Source: Opitutia bacterium (GTDB taxonomy: Bacteria > Verrucomicrobiota > Verrucomicrobiia > Opitutales > T3Sed10-336). Taken from it: a stretch of 64,000 nucleotides of DNA. The translations under genes and the position numbers were made by a program. Below are positions 1-9,506 of the stretch, in pieces; the stretch's first letter is position 1, and each line of letters begins with the position of its first letter. The notes below the pieces were generated by a model that was not told the origin of the DNA, searched no databases, and saw only the letters and a list, made by a program, of their open reading frames with translations. The DNA is taken from NCBI GenBank assembly GCA_003558065.1, contig PWMU01000047.1, positions 1-64,000 on the forward strand, read 5' to 3'.

Positions 1-123
1 GTTCGCGATACGGCCCCATTGCGAACGTTTCAGGAAATGAAGGTCACATTTGAGAGCGGAGAAAACTTGCCTGAGGGAATGTTCGAGAATGAGCACAGGC
101 TCGCGTATTATTACCTCTGGTAG
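1..123 (+). CDS. C-terminal end of an unrecognised protein (partial)
   Basis: Frame 1 is open from the window edge to a TAG at 121-123, giving 40 residues ending in EHRLAYYYLW. The composition (acidic and aromatic, no runs of Arg or Pro) looks more like protein than a shadow frame, but it is too short to recognise. It lies in the stretch left of the tmRNA att-like repeats and so may belong to an integrated element. What lies upstream of the window decides whether it is real. Confidence 0.3.
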   Translation, partial: VRDTAPLRTFQEMKVTFESGENLPEGMFENEHRLAYYYLW

Positions 124-229
124 GTCCCGTACCTAAAATACTTGCACGAGAATACCTTGGAAGCATATCATACTCGTCGATGGCACGGCCCTGGCTGACG
201 AGGTTGAAGGCGCTCATCGGGACTTCCTG

Positions 230-1304
<1,075 letters not shown>

Positions 1305-1309
1305 TTTTG

Positions 1310-1316
1310 ATTATCA
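1310..1316 (-). promoter_or_regulatory. -10 element of the tmRNA promoter
   Basis: The - strand reads TGATAAT five bases upstream of the tmRNA 5' end, a near-consensus -10 box at the right distance from the first G. No convincing -35 box is seen at standard spacing. Confidence 0.5.
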
Positions 1317-1517
1317 GGGAGAGGGGACCTGGGGAAGGGACACTCTCTCAAAGAACAGTCGAAGCAGTGGTTCCTCGGCGGAACCGGACTGCTCCTCAAC
1401 AGGTGAATATAAGCCATGCGGGACGGAATGCGCAAGGAGAATCGGGGATTTTAGAGGGAGACTGTTCCGGGCAACGCGGCTATTGGCAGAACCGGGTTTT
1501 TCGGCTAGGGTCTCGTG

Positions 1518-2681
1518 ATGGTCTATTTCGATCACAATGCGACGACGCCGCTGCCGAAGGCGGCGCGTGCGGCCTGGCTGCAGGCGGCGGACGAGGCTTG
1601 GCACAATCCCTCGAGTCCTTATCGGGCGTCCGCCAGGGTGCGCAATCTGCTTGAAGGTTCGCGGGGGCGGCTGGCTGAGTTCCTTGGCTGTCGGGCTGAC
1701 GAGGTGGTCTTCAATTCCGGGGCCACGGAGGCCAACAACGCGTTGTTCACCCATCTCTCCCGCCGGTCCGACGCGGGTCGCGGGGTTCTGTTGTCGCCGG
1801 TCGAGCATCCCTGCGTCCTGGAAGCGGCTTCGTTTTCTTTTTCCGGTCGCGTCACTTTTCTCAATGTGGACGGTGACGGCGTGGTCGATCCGGAGGATCT
1901 GCGGGCGAAACTCCGGGAAACGTCTCCGTTGCTGGTCTCGGTCCAGGCGGCGAACAATGAGACGGGCGTGATCCAGCCGTTCCAGGCGCTGGCGAAAATC
2001 TGCCGGGAACACGGGGTCTGGTTTCACTGCGACGCCGCCCAGTGGTTCGGGAAATTGCCGGGATCGCGGTTACAGGGCTGCGATTTTGTCACCGGTTCGG
2101 CTCACAAGTTCGGCGGGCCCAAAGGAACCGGTTTTCTGCGTGTGCCGTCGGCGGCCGACGATTTCCGGGGGCAGTTGGGTGGAGAACAAGAGCACGGCCA
2201 CCGGGCGGGGACGGAGAATTATCCTTCAGTCGCGGCGATGCTGGCGGCGCTGGAGGAGCGTGAAGCCGGCGGCTATGCGGACCTCGCGGAGCGGGCTTCC
2301 CGGCGGAATCGGTTCGAAAGCCGGTTGCTCAAAGAGTTGCCGGGAGCCAAGGTGGTTGCGATGGAACGCGAGCGGCTTTGGAACACCGTTTCGATTCTCC
2401 CGCCCCGCTATGAAAACCACGGATGGGTGATGAAGCTCGACCGCGAGGGATTCGCCGTTTCCACGGGTTCGGCCTGTGCGAGCGGGAGTCAGTCGCCCTC
2501 CCACGTTCTTGCCGCCATGGGGTACACCGCGGAAGAGGCCAGGCGGGTGGTGCGCGTCAGTGCCGGGCCGGAGACGCGCGAAGAGGATTGGCTCGGCCTG
2601 GCGCAGGCGTTCGGGCGGGTCTGGCGTCGTTGGGAGGCAAAAGGAACGGATTCGTCCCTCACCGAAGTCATCTCGATCTGA
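1518..2681 (+). CDS. Cysteine desulfurase (NifS/IscS class V aminotransferase)
   Basis: 387 residues, the usual length. This PLP enzyme takes sulfur from L-cysteine as an enzyme persulfide, releasing alanine, for Fe-S clusters and thiolated tRNA. The N-terminus has the family signature YFDHNATTPL, the PLP-binding lysine lies in GSAHKFGGPKGTG, and the catalytic cysteine (about Cys320) is in STGSACASGS. ATG at 1518 is preferred; a GTG directly before it at 1515 would add one residue. No iscU or scaffold gene is adjacent, so the specific pathway (IscS, NifS or SufS-like) cannot be set. recF follows after 14 bp on the same strand, suggesting co-transcription. Confidence 0.93.
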   Translation: MVYFDHNATTPLPKAARAAWLQAADEAWHNPSSPYRASARVRNLLEGSRGRLAEFLGCRADEVVFNSGATEANNALFTHLSRRSDAGRGVLLSPVEHPCVLEAASFSFSGRVTFLNVDGDGVVDPEDLRAKLRETSPLLVSVQAANNETGVIQPFQALAKICREHGVWFHCDAAQWFGKLPGSRLQGCDFVTGSAHKFGGPKGTGFLRVPSAADDFRGQLGGEQEHGHRAGTENYPSVAAMLAALEEREAGGYADLAERASRRNRFESRLLKELPGAKVVAMERERLWNTVSILPPRYENHGWVMKLDREGFAVSTGSACASGSQSPSHVLAAMGYTAEEARRVVRVSAGPETREEDWLGLAQAFGRVWRRWEAKGTDSSLTEVISI

Positions 2682-2695
2682 CCCCTGTTCCGTCC

Positions 2696-3802
2696 GTGAT
2701 CCTTCGAGAGATAGCACTGCAGGATTTCCGCAACATTGAGCGGGCGCGTCTCGATTTCCAGGGCGGGCGCCACTTCTTTTACGGGTCCAACGGCCAGGGG
2801 AAGACCAATTTGCTCGAAAGTATCGCCTACCTGACAGCGCTGCGTTCCTTCCGGACCGCTGACAACCGTCTTCTGGTACGCGATGGATCTCCCGGAGCGG
2901 CCGTTTCTTATTTCCTGGAGCACGAGAGTTTCGGCGGGTCGCGGATCATCCTGCGAATCGCGTCTTCCGGAGCGCGGGAGGTTCACTGGGAGGGAGAGAA
3001 GGTGGAACGTCTGGGGGACATTATCGGCAAATTTCCCGCCGTCGTCTTTACTTCCGGCGACATTCAGTTGGTACGGGGTGCGCCCGGCATTCGGCGGCGC
3101 TGGGCGGACCTGGTTTTTTCGGCGACCGATCCCGGCTATTTTCTGGCTCTGCAGCAGTATCATCGGAGCCTGGCGGCCCGGAATGCCTTGTTGAAGCGAC
3201 GGGCAAGCGCTGGCGAGATCTCGGCGTTCGAGAAGGAAATGGCGGAGCCGGCGGCCCGGGTGATCCGGAGCCGGAGCGAAGGAGTGGCGGCGCTCAACGG
3301 TTTTCTGGAAAAGGTTTACCACCGGGTGAGCGGCGGGGGGGAGCAGGCGGCCCTGCAGTACATTTCCTCGGCCGGAGAAGAACCCTTGGCGGGGGCGTTG
3401 ATGGATCGGTGGAAAGGTGCCCGCGAACGGGACATGTTGGCTGGCGCGACCCAGACCGGGCCCCATCGCGATGATTTTGCACTGTACCTGGATGGCCGTT
3501 CCGCGATCCGTTACGGATCGGAAGGGCAGCAGCGTTCGCTGGTGATCGCGCTGCGTTTCGCGCAGATGGAGTACTTTCGCGGCCGCACCGGCTGGTTGCC
3601 TCTCGTGCTGTTGGATGACGTGGTCGGGGAACTCGATCCGGGCCGACGCGAGCGCTTCTGGGCCAATCTCGGCGCGGAGGTCCAGGTGTTCGCGACCGGG
3701 ACCGAGCGCCTCGCGTTTCCGGGACAAAACTGGCGCTTTTTCCACACCGATGCGGGCGTCTTTCGTGAAGAAGAACGGGCGCCGGTCCCTGTTCAGGAGT
3801 AG
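2696..3802 (+). CDS. recF: DNA replication and repair protein RecF
   Basis: 368 residues from a GTG start, normal for RecF. RecF is an SMC-like ATPase that works with RecO and RecR to load RecA at gaps. Visible motifs are Walker A GSNGQGKTN (about 30-38), the ABC-type signature region around GSEGQQRSLVIA, and Walker B PLVLLDDVVGELD. The frame is open upstream into nifS, but the conserved N-terminus (ILREIALQDFRN) begins at GTG 2696. Unusually it lies behind a cysteine desulfurase and not next to dnaN or gyrB, which are not in view. Confidence 0.95.
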   Translation: MILREIALQDFRNIERARLDFQGGRHFFYGSNGQGKTNLLESIAYLTALRSFRTADNRLLVRDGSPGAAVSYFLEHESFGGSRIILRIASSGAREVHWEGEKVERLGDIIGKFPAVVFTSGDIQLVRGAPGIRRRWADLVFSATDPGYFLALQQYHRSLAARNALLKRRASAGEISAFEKEMAEPAARVIRSRSEGVAALNGFLEKVYHRVSGGGEQAALQYISSAGEEPLAGALMDRWKGARERDMLAGATQTGPHRDDFALYLDGRSAIRYGSEGQQRSLVIALRFAQMEYFRGRTGWLPLVLLDDVVGELDPGRRERFWANLGAEVQVFATGTERLAFPGQNWRFFHTDAGVFREEERAPVPVQE

Positions 3803-3966
3803 CTTGCGGCCTCGCGTGGTTATTTTCCTCGATTTTGATTTCACCTTTCTGTCTCCTCTGTTATAAGAAGCCCTCTCGAGTTTTTCGGAAAAACCGGGGG
3901 GGCGTGCTCCCGAGAGCATGTGGGTGCGCTTTGGTGGTTCTCTTTTTCCTTCCCTGGAAACCCTGA

Positions 3967-4344
3967 ATGATGAAGAAGCGGAAACTAAAAAAGCCCGGGC
4001 TCGATGAGCTGAAACGGGAGGTGCTTACGTTTGCTCAGGATCGCGACTGGCTGCAGTTTCATTCGCCGAAAAATCTTTCCATGGCGATCGCCTCGGAATC
4101 CGCCGAATTGATGGAGTTGTTTCTGTGGTGCGAGAGCCACGACTCGCGAGCCCTGCCTGAGGACGCCGAGTCAAAGACCCGCATCGAGGAGGAGCTGGCG
4201 GACATCATTATTTTCGCCCTTCAGATGGCCAACGTTGCCGAGATCGACCTCGACGAGGCGATTCGGGCCAAGCTGCGAACCAATTCCGAGAAATATCCCG
4301 TGGAAAAATGTCGCGGGCGCTCGGTCAAGTTCTCGGAGTTGTGA
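3967..4344 (+). CDS. MazG-like nucleotide pyrophosphohydrolase (RS21-C6/dCTPase type)
   Basis: 125 residues. The all-alpha MazG-like fold cleaves (d)NTPs to NMP and pyrophosphate; close relatives prefer dCTP or modified dCTP. The metal-binding acidic motifs are visible as ESAELMELF (about 44-52) and EEELADIIIFAL (about 76-87), the ExxE...ExxD pattern. The C-terminus (KYPVEKCRG) is also typical of the family. It stands alone 164 bp after recF, with a TTATAA-like box near 3862 that might be its -10 element. A nucleotide-pool cleaning role is inferred from the family. Confidence 0.85.
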   Translation: MMKKRKLKKPGLDELKREVLTFAQDRDWLQFHSPKNLSMAIASESAELMELFLWCESHDSRALPEDAESKTRIEEELADIIIFALQMANVAEIDLDEAIRAKLRTNSEKYPVEKCRGRSVKFSEL

Positions 4345-4426
4345 GGAGGGCGGGTGGTTCTCGGTGATCGATTGTCAGTGAGGATGGGTGACATCTGACT
4401 GACAGTCGCTGATTCCGCTGTTTTCC

Positions 4427-4458
4427 AGGAGTCTGTCGGGCTTCGCCGACAGACTCCT
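4427..4458. repeat. Perfect 32-nt palindrome, copy 1 (REP/terminator-like)
   Basis: A 13-bp stem AGGAGTCTGTCGG closes over a GCTTCG loop. The same 32 bases occur again at 37588-37619. Here the left end, read on the - strand, supplies the last two bases of the TAG stop of the GH78-like gene. There is no T-run after it, so it is not a textbook terminator; a mRNA 3'-end stabiliser or repeated extragenic palindrome is more likely. Confidence 0.8.
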
Positions 4459-6736
4459 AGCCACCCTGCAAGTACCCGTTGTCGTCCAAGTGAAGCCGTT
4501 CCCGTTTCCTGATCGAGATCCACCTTTCGGATCCGGACGAAGGAAGCTCGATTTCGACCGGGGTGGTCGTCTCAACGCGGTAGTCGAAGCCGTTCCCGGT
4601 CCGGGTCCATTCGATCCTCGCCAGGCCTCCATCCGGCAGGGGGACCGCGCCCTGCGCCGAGTCCAGATCCCCGGGGCGGAGTTTGAGTTCGAAGCCGTGA
4701 GCTTTTCGGTCGAAGCGCGGATGCAGTCCGAGACCGTAGCGTGAGAGCATCCAGGTCGGGCACCCCGACCACTGATGACAATGGGTCCAGCGGGGATCGA
4801 AAACTTCGAGCCAAGTGGTGTAGCCGGCATCGAGCATCCACCCCCAGCAGTGGCGGAATTGGTCGAGAACGAAGGCCATCTCCCCGTTTTCAATCAACGC
4901 GGTGAAGGCGAAATGGGAGAAGGCGGGAGTGATCAGGCGCGACTCATTCAGCCCGGGGCGCGCGTTGCGGGGGGCGTCGGGATTGTTGGGGAAGCAATCG
5001 AGGAGGTGGCTCTTGAGGTAATCCAGGCAGCCGGCTTTCTCCCGCTCGTCCGGTAACCCGAGATACAGGGCAAGCGCGCAGGCGTGGTAGCCGAGAACGG
5101 GCCAGGGGGAGGCTGCGTTTTCGCCGTTCGTATCATGTATCGATGAATCCAGTATTTTCTGAACGTGCGCCTCCAACGCCGCAAAATGCCGCTCATCCCG
5201 GGGGCGGTCGAGTTTTCGGCACCAGGAGACCATCGCGCGGAGCGCGATCAGGAAGTACAGGTTGTAGGCGATATTGATTTTGCCCTCGTTACGGACGAAT
5301 CCCCAGTCAATGAAGATCCAGGCCGGTGGGTGTTCGAGCTCGTCGACCAGCCCGGCGTCCGTGATCGACGGGGCGAAGGCCTCCATGTTTTTCAGAGCAT
5401 AGGGAAACAGCTGTTCCAGGAGTTCCCGCTCGCCGGTGAGTTCATGGTAATGGAGGCAGGCCCGAGGCCACAGAAGGGCGTAGGTTGAAAGCCAGGCCGG
5501 GCCGCCCGGGCACAGTCCGGCGATCAGACCGTCTTCGCGGGCGCAAAGCGCGCTCTGCATCAGGCTGCGTCGGCACAGCCTGAGGTCGCTGTAACCTGCC
5601 GCGGCGATGTCCATTCCCGCCATGACTGCGTCACCGGTCCATTGTCCCCGCTCCCGGGTCGGATTGTCGGTCAGGGCGTCTTCAGCGCAGGCGCGGTGGG
5701 TTTCGATCCCGGTTGTCCAGATTCGGTTGAGCCGGTCGTCTCGGCATGAGAACCTTCCTTCGGGGGCTCCGAAGTAACATCGTTCGAAAAAGGCTTCGCG
5801 GAGGAACCGGACCCGGCCGGGCGGCGCGAGGACATGGATTTCGACATAGCGTCCCCCGCGCGGTGTGAGCGGCGCGAATTCCTGGACACCGCCGCGGGCG
5901 ACGTAGTGATCCAGGTTGCAGGAAGGACCCGCCGAGAGATTGATGTAGGGTGAAACCCGTTCGTGGGCCAAAGATTCGCTGTAGGCAAACTCCACGACGG
6001 CGCCTTCCGGCAGGTCGAGGACAAACTCCGGCCGCATCAGGCGGACCCGTCCGAGGTCGTACCGGCGCCAGACCCCCTCCGCGGGCAGTTGCCGGGGATT
6101 CAGTTCCCGGAGAAAGAAACGGGCGGCCGGATCGTCGAGTTCGTAGCCGAAAACTTGAGCCAGTTCGCCCCTGGACAGGGGTCCAGGGGTGTGTTCGAAG
6201 CTGCGAACCGGTGCGATTGAGGGCGGCAGGAGCGGCCCGATGCCCGGATCGACGGCCGCCGGTGTCGGCCAGTCGCGGTCGTTGAAACCGGGCTCGCGCC
6301 AGCCTTCCGGGTTTTTTGCGGTATCGCACCACTCGACCCAGCCGAGCTGGGGATTGATCCGTCTGACGGATTTCCGGTAGCCGTCAAGCCGGATCGCCTT
6401 CCATGAAACCGGGATCTCCCGTCCCGCCGCGAGCGGATGCACATTGAGGAACGGCGGGAGTGTATCCAGAAGCCGTGTGGTTGCCCCGATCCAATGGACC
6501 TGGGACGCCAGGATGTGCTCTCCCGGGGGCAGCGTTTTTACGGTGCTTCCCCATTCAGGGTGCCGTCGTTCGAAGCGGGCCGGCCCCTCCATCAGCGACT
6601 CCCCGTCCAGCCACAGCACAAACCAGCTCGCCCCGATTGCCCGTATTTCCACCTCGGTTTCACTGTCGAGATAGAAAACGCCCCGAAAGGCGGCGTAGGT
6701 ATCGGGTTGAGGTTTTTCGTGAATCCAGAGGTTCAT
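4457..6736 (-). CDS. Alpha-L-rhamnosidase-like glycoside hydrolase (GH78 type)
   Basis: 759 residues. An N-terminal beta-sandwich region is followed by an (alpha/alpha)6 barrel. The GH78-type catalytic motif TDNPTRERGQWTGD is present near the middle and the characteristic EVFDPRWTHCHQWSGCPTW near the C-terminus. The expected reaction is hydrolysis of terminal alpha-L-rhamnose from plant or algal glycans or glycosides. No signal peptide is seen (the N-terminus is MNLWIHEKPQ), so it probably works in the cytoplasm on imported oligosaccharides. The TAG stop is shared with a palindromic repeat. It is divergent from the + strand operon at 6.9 kb. Exact substrate is unknown; related unsaturated-rhamnogalacturonan or other GH78 activities are possible. 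Confidence 0.82.
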   Translation of the reverse strand: MNLWIHEKPQPDTYAAFRGVFYLDSETEVEIRAIGASWFVLWLDGESLMEGPARFERRHPEWGSTVKTLPPGEHILASQVHWIGATTRLLDTLPPFLNVHPLAAGREIPVSWKAIRLDGYRKSVRRINPQLGWVEWCDTAKNPEGWREPGFNDRDWPTPAAVDPGIGPLLPPSIAPVRSFEHTPGPLSRGELAQVFGYELDDPAARFFLRELNPRQLPAEGVWRRYDLGRVRLMRPEFVLDLPEGAVVEFAYSESLAHERVSPYINLSAGPSCNLDHYVARGGVQEFAPLTPRGGRYVEIHVLAPPGRVRFLREAFFERCYFGAPEGRFSCRDDRLNRIWTTGIETHRACAEDALTDNPTRERGQWTGDAVMAGMDIAAAGYSDLRLCRRSLMQSALCAREDGLIAGLCPGGPAWLSTYALLWPRACLHYHELTGERELLEQLFPYALKNMEAFAPSITDAGLVDELEHPPAWIFIDWGFVRNEGKINIAYNLYFLIALRAMVSWCRKLDRPRDERHFAALEAHVQKILDSSIHDTNGENAASPWPVLGYHACALALYLGLPDEREKAGCLDYLKSHLLDCFPNNPDAPRNARPGLNESRLITPAFSHFAFTALIENGEMAFVLDQFRHCWGWMLDAGYTTWLEVFDPRWTHCHQWSGCPTWMLSRYGLGLHPRFDRKAHGFELKLRPGDLDSAQGAVPLPDGGLARIEWTRTGNGFDYRVETTTPVEIELPSSGSERWISIRKRERLHLDDNGYLQGG

Positions 6737-6894
6737 CTCCGGAACCCTGCCAAAGCTGCAGCGCGGGTGAAAGCCGAAATCTTGACCGATTGCCGCAGGA
6801 GGTTACGGATAAGGGACGGTGTTCGTGACGTAACGACCGGGTAGTACGCCCTTGCGAACGACCGACGAGTGATAATCCAACCATGGGAGCCGAA

Positions 6895-7209
6895 ATGGGA
6901 ATAAAAACCGAACAGGGTGATGACCGGCGGGGGCCGGACGGCAAGCAATTGCTGGATCTTGTGTTTCTTGAAGCGCGGGCGAAGCTCATCGATATCGCGG
7001 GGATCCTCGACCGGATCGACCGCTACGGCGGAGCGGAGGATTACCGGCTGCGCGCCTTCTACCGGGCGTTGGAGGAGCTTTCCAGGCCCGGTGGCGGGGA
7101 CCGGGCAAGGCGTGTCCTCACGACCTTCAGCGACCCCACCGACGAGCCAGTCGACAGTCCATTGATGCACGGTGCCACGGGTGCCTGGCCCGGCGGGGAG
7201 AAGGAATAG
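6895..7209 (+). CDS. Small protein upstream of the EboB-type hydrolase
   Basis: 104 residues from ATG 6895, which has a GGGAG five bases before it; ATG 6883 would add four residues. The middle (FLEARAKLIDIAGILDRIDR) looks like a charged amphipathic helix, and the C-terminus ends FSDPTDEP...GATGAWPGG. There is no signal peptide or membrane segment. The stop is 31 bp before the TatD-like gene, suggesting one operon. It occupies the place an eboA gene would have, but it is much shorter than EboA-domain proteins (generally over 200 residues) and I see no EboA signature. It may be a lineage-specific partner of the ebo-like hydrolase; function unknown. Confidence 0.7.
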   Translation: MGIKTEQGDDRRGPDGKQLLDLVFLEARAKLIDIAGILDRIDRYGGAEDYRLRAFYRALEELSRPGGGDRARRVLTTFSDPTDEPVDSPLMHGATGAWPGGEKE

Positions 7210-7240
7210 TTGCGTGTCCGGCGTCGAACGGGCAAAGTAG

Positions 7241-8125
7241 GTGCCGATGCGGTATATTGAACCACATGGCCACATGGTGAGCCGGACTACGGACGACTAC
7301 CTCGCGATGGTTACGGCCGGTTGCCGGGCGGTTTGCGAACCGGCATTCTGGGCGGGCTACGACCGGAAGTCGGTTGACGGATTCTATGATTATTTCTGCC
7401 AGCTGACCGATTACGAGCCGAAGCGGGCAGCGAAATTCGCGCTGCCTCACTTTAGTTGGCTCTGCCTCAATCCGAAGGAGGCCGAGGATACCGGGCTCGC
7501 CGACGACGTGCTCGCGTTGATTCCACAGTTTCTGGATCGACCGAACGTGTTGGGAATCGGCGAGATCGGTCTTAACAAAAATACGCGCAACGAACTGAGT
7601 GTGCTCGAAAAGCACATCGACCTGGCTGCGCGTCATGATCAGCTCATTCTCGTGCACACGCCCCACCTGGAGGACAAGCTCAAAGGGACCCGGCTGATTG
7701 TGGATGCGATTCTCGGCGACAAGCGTATCGAGCCCGCCCGCGTGATTATCGACCATGTCGAGGAGCATACGGCACCGCTGGTGCTGGATAAGGGATTCTG
7801 GGCCGGCATCACACTTTATCCCGAGTCGAAATGCACGTCCGCGCGTGCCGTCGATATGCTCGAGATGTACGGCCGGGAACGGGTCTGGCTCAACTGTGCG
7901 TGTGACTGGGGGGTCAGCGATCCGCTGGCGGTGCCGAAGACGGCGCTGGAGATGCGCAAACGCGGGCACTCCGAAGAAACGATCGACCGGGTACTCTACG
8001 CGAACCCCCGGAGGTTCCTGCTGCAGAGTCCCCGGTTTGCGGCGGTTTTCGGAGATGAAGGGATGATTTTTCCGACGGTTCCGTCCGGCAAAAGGAGTTT
8101 GAGTCCAACCCGGGACAGTTTCTAG
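7241..8125 (+). CDS. TatD-family metal-dependent hydrolase, EboB-type
   Basis: 294 residues from GTG 7241; ATG 7247 is an alternative. This is a TIM-barrel amidohydrolase of the TatD superfamily. Putative metal ligands are the N-terminal HxH (PHGHM, residues 9-11), Glu in GIGEIGLNK, His in LVHTPH, His in IIDHVEEH and Asp in CACDWGVSD. It differs from the classic TatD at 15.6 kb by starting almost at the HxH and by its CDWG motif, and resembles the EboB branch of ebo clusters. The other ebo-type genes of this window lie at 29-34 kb. It is 10 bp before the next gene, so likely in an operon with a lipoprotein and a sugar-type oxidoreductase. Its substrate is unknown. Confidence 0.75.
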   Translation: MPMRYIEPHGHMVSRTTDDYLAMVTAGCRAVCEPAFWAGYDRKSVDGFYDYFCQLTDYEPKRAAKFALPHFSWLCLNPKEAEDTGLADDVLALIPQFLDRPNVLGIGEIGLNKNTRNELSVLEKHIDLAARHDQLILVHTPHLEDKLKGTRLIVDAILGDKRIEPARVIIDHVEEHTAPLVLDKGFWAGITLYPESKCTSARAVDMLEMYGRERVWLNCACDWGVSDPLAVPKTALEMRKRGHSEETIDRVLYANPRRFLLQSPRFAAVFGDEGMIFPTVPSGKRSLSPTRDSF

Positions 8126-8135
8126 GGTTGGGAGT

Positions 8136-9506
8136 ATGTGCGGCGTATCATTCTCATACAAGTCATTCAGGTCCGTCCCGGAGGGTGGCCGGGCGGTTCG
8201 CTCCCTTCAGGCGGCGGCGATCTTCGTGCTGTTTGCCGGCTGCGGGGAGGCGGTTTTCGGCGAAAACAGGGAGGATACCATGAACTACCGAGTGATCGAG
8301 CATTATTACGGTCCGGAGATCCGGTTCCACGACTGGCAGCCCGCCCGCGGCGACTTTGTGACGGACCAGCGGGAGATCCGCCGCCGCTGGCCGGACGAGC
8401 TGCGCGGGGAAGGGCAAGCGTTGATCCTGGCCGGCGGCGCGCTGCAGGTTTTTGCGAAAGAACCGTCACTCGTGACCCGCAGTGATTATCCCTACGGGGG
8501 CGGCGGCGACGTAGAACTGTGCGCCCGGTTTCATTTTGAGCGCATGGGGGACGACGGCAGCGTGGCCTTTCACTTCAACGACGATGCGAACGGCGGGGGG
8601 AAAGCCGGTTTCAGGGTGGTGTTCGAGCCGGGAAGAATCACCGCCTTTCTCCGCGGAGAGGAGATTTACAGCGGCGCCTTCGACCGTTTCCAAAGGGAGG
8701 TGCAGCACCTGCTGAAGCTGGTCACCCTGGCGGACCGTTACGCGATTCTGCTCAACGGCCGGCTATTGGCGGAAGGGGAGATGGATACGACGAGGGGCGA
8801 CAACGAAGGGTGGACCCACCTCGCGGTTGAAGACGCGGCGATCGAGTTGACCGGGTTCGAGGAGAATTTCATCGAACACGATGTCGAGTTTCCGGACTGG
8901 GAACGGACGGAACAACTGTACCGGGAGTCGTTCGGCCCCGAATCGTACGAAGAAAACTGGGTTCTCAACGGGGAAGCGCCGGAGGTTGCGGAGGATTTCT
9001 TTATTGTCCGCAACATGGGCAACCTCATCCTCAGAGAGAGGTTTGAAGGGCCCGTCGCGGTGGATATTGAGGCGTCGCAGGTGACGATGGAGGATGAGTA
9101 CAGCGCGGGTGTGACCGACGCCATCTTTATTTGGATGATGGACAAAGCCGACGGCGATCTGTTCGAGTATTTGAAATCGCTGGACAACGCCTCTTTGCGC
9201 AATCTCATGGAGATCCCGTTTTACTGGGTTGACTTTGGCGGCTCCAATAACGTGACCACGCGCTTTCGCAAGAATCCCCACAGGTGGATGATTCGCCAGT
9301 TTCAGGACCGGCCCCGGTTGCTCGAACGGGACCGGATTTACCAGATAACACTGGTTCAGAACGGGAACCTGACCGAGTTCTGGGTTGACGGCGATCCGTG
9401 GATCCGTGCCTACGATCCGGATCCGCTGAGATCGGGTCACATCGCTTTTCGTGCCTTTATCGGGGATTTGAAAGTCGAAAGCCTCGAAGTCTGGAGGATC
9501 GAGTGA
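8136..9506 (+). CDS. Lipoprotein with lectin/glucanase-fold (DUF1961/DUF6250-like) domains
   Basis: 456 residues from ATG 8136. A hydrophobic stretch AAAIFVLFAGC with a lipobox-like LFAGC near residue 36 suggests a lipoprotein signal. The mature part looks like two beta-sandwich units: one with HFERMGDDGSVAFHFND and a second with YRESFGPESYEENWVLNGEAP. The second resembles DUF1961-type concanavalin-like domains common beside polysaccharide genes. A good Shine-Dalgarno (GGGAGGA) precedes an internal ATG at 8281, so a cytoplasmic form starting MNYRVIEHYY is possible. It overlaps the next gene by four bases (GTGA), implying coupling. Carbohydrate binding or processing is inferred from fold and context only. 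Confidence 0.6.
   Translation: MCGVSFSYKSFRSVPEGGRAVRSLQAAAIFVLFAGCGEAVFGENREDTMNYRVIEHYYGPEIRFHDWQPARGDFVTDQREIRRRWPDELRGEGQALILAGGALQVFAKEPSLVTRSDYPYGGGGDVELCARFHFERMGDDGSVAFHFNDDANGGGKAGFRVVFEPGRITAFLRGEEIYSGAFDRFQREVQHLLKLVTLADRYAILLNGRLLAEGEMDTTRGDNEGWTHLAVEDAAIELTGFEENFIEHDVEFPDWERTEQLYRESFGPESYEENWVLNGEAPEVAEDFFIVRNMGNLILRERFEGPVAVDIEASQVTMEDEYSAGVTDAIFIWMMDKADGDLFEYLKSLDNASLRNLMEIPFYWVDFGGSNNVTTRFRKNPHRWMIRQFQDRPRLLERDRIYQITLVQNGNLTEFWVDGDPWIRAYDPDPLRSGHIAFRAFIGDLKVESLEVWRIE

Noticed and set aside
2489-3919. 476-codon open frame on the - strand
   Set aside because: It is antisense to recF and the end of nifS, both of which have all family motifs; the antisense translation is Arg/Pro/Gln-rich without domains.
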